From NCBI GenBank assembly GCA_003162995.1, contig PLUZ01000473.1:1-7473 (forward strand): a stretch of DNA of 7,473 bases. Direction: 5' to 3'. Of the stretch, positions 7,076 through 7,473 are shown piece by piece. The notes beneath the pieces were generated by a model. That model worked only from the letters and a program-made list of their open reading frames with translations, ran no database searches and was not told the origin of the DNA. Position numbers and translations under genes: made by a program. The stretch is from Methylocapsa sp. Lineage in GTDB: Bacteria > Pseudomonadota > Alphaproteobacteria > Rhizobiales > Beijerinckiaceae. Within the stretch, counting starts at the first letter, position 1. Each line of letters begins with the position of its first letter.

Positions 7076-7473
7076 ATGGTTTCGCGTATCGTTAAGGTCG
7101 CTCCCTTCGATCTGGTGATCTTCGGCGGCACTGGCGATCTCGCCCACCGCAAGATCTTTCCCGCTCTATTTCATCGTTTTCTTGACGAGCAGTTCTCGCA
7201 GCCGACCAAGATCATCGGCTTGTCGCGCCAGGATCTGGATACATCCTCCTACCGGGTCTCCATCGCTAAGGCCTTGAAGCAATTCGCGGGCGGGACAGCG
7301 CGCGACGATACGATCAAGAGCTTCCTGGAGATGGTGCATTATGTTGTGCTCGACATCAGCAGCGAGGCGGGCTGGGATTTTCTCGAAAAAGAGCTCAAGG
7401 GCGATCCGTCGCGCGTGCGCGCATTCTATCTCGCGACGGCGCCGGAAAAATTCGGTCCGATCGCCGAGAAGCT
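7076..7473 (+). CDS. zwf: Glucose-6-phosphate 1-dehydrogenase, N-terminal part (cut by window edge)
   Basis: The enzyme oxidises glucose 6-phosphate to 6-phosphogluconolactone with reduction of NADP+ (or NAD+), the first step of the oxidative pentose phosphate and Entner-Doudoroff routes, in the cytoplasm. The first 132 codons are present, roughly a quarter of the usual 490-residue protein. The Rossmann nucleotide-binding loop is FGGTGDLAHRK (Gly17, Gly20, Asp21, Leu22), in the family's G-x-x-G-D-L-A position. IIGLSRQDLD follows the second strand, and RAFYLATAPEKFGPI near the cut end matches the family's FYLA-x-(P/A)-P segment. The catalytic RIDHYLGKE region lies beyond the window. In many alphaproteobacteria zwf is followed by pgl and edd; this cannot be seen here. 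It is divergent from the SDR gene and has a good RBS. Confidence 0.95.
   Translation, partial: MVSRIVKVAPFDLVIFGGTGDLAHRKIFPALFHRFLDEQFSQPTKIIGLSRQDLDTSSYRVSIAKALKQFAGGTARDDTIKSFLEMVHYVVLDISSEAGWDFLEKELKGDPSRVRAFYLATAPEKFGPIAEK

Overview
The window is a high-GC bacterial chromosomal segment. Its protein families and codon use (strong G/C third positions in the long helicase gene) suggest an alphaproteobacterium, most likely of the Hyphomicrobiales (Rhizobiales). This is an inference from family resemblance and gene style; no rRNA or other taxonomic marker is present.

Layout, left to right. Positions 1-349 hold no confident gene, but they contain short direct and inverted repeats and a possible truncated minus-strand gene start (1-85). 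At 350-715 is a small plus-strand protein with a recombinase-like C-terminal helix-turn-helix. An inverted repeat ends on the base just before its start codon. A perfect tandem 12-mer (724-747) separates it from a glutathione S-transferase gene (799-1527), which has a strong Shine-Dalgarno sequence. A roughly 180-base gap with a hairpin and a candidate promoter follows. Then comes a very long gene (best start GTG 1711, end 6069) for a full-length Lhr-type superfamily 2 DNA helicase, which fills about 58% of the window. Converging on it is a minus-strand short-chain dehydrogenase of the retinol-dehydrogenase-like type (6111-6947). A 128-base divergent promoter region with a 14-bp perfect palindrome separates this from zwf, glucose-6-phosphate dehydrogenase (7076 onward), which is cut by the right edge.

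Functionally the window looks like ordinary housekeeping and stress-response chromosome: DNA repair (Lhr), glutathione-dependent detoxification (GST), an NADP(H)-type oxidoreductase (SDR) and the NADPH-producing entry step of the Entner-Doudoroff/pentose phosphate routes (zwf). There is no long operon. The transcription layout is plus, plus, plus, minus, plus, so most genes probably have their own promoters. I did not find a convincing undescribed multi-gene system. The parts most worth a second look are the repeat-rich left end with the HTH gene and its start-adjacent dyad, and the palindrome between the SDR gene and zwf.
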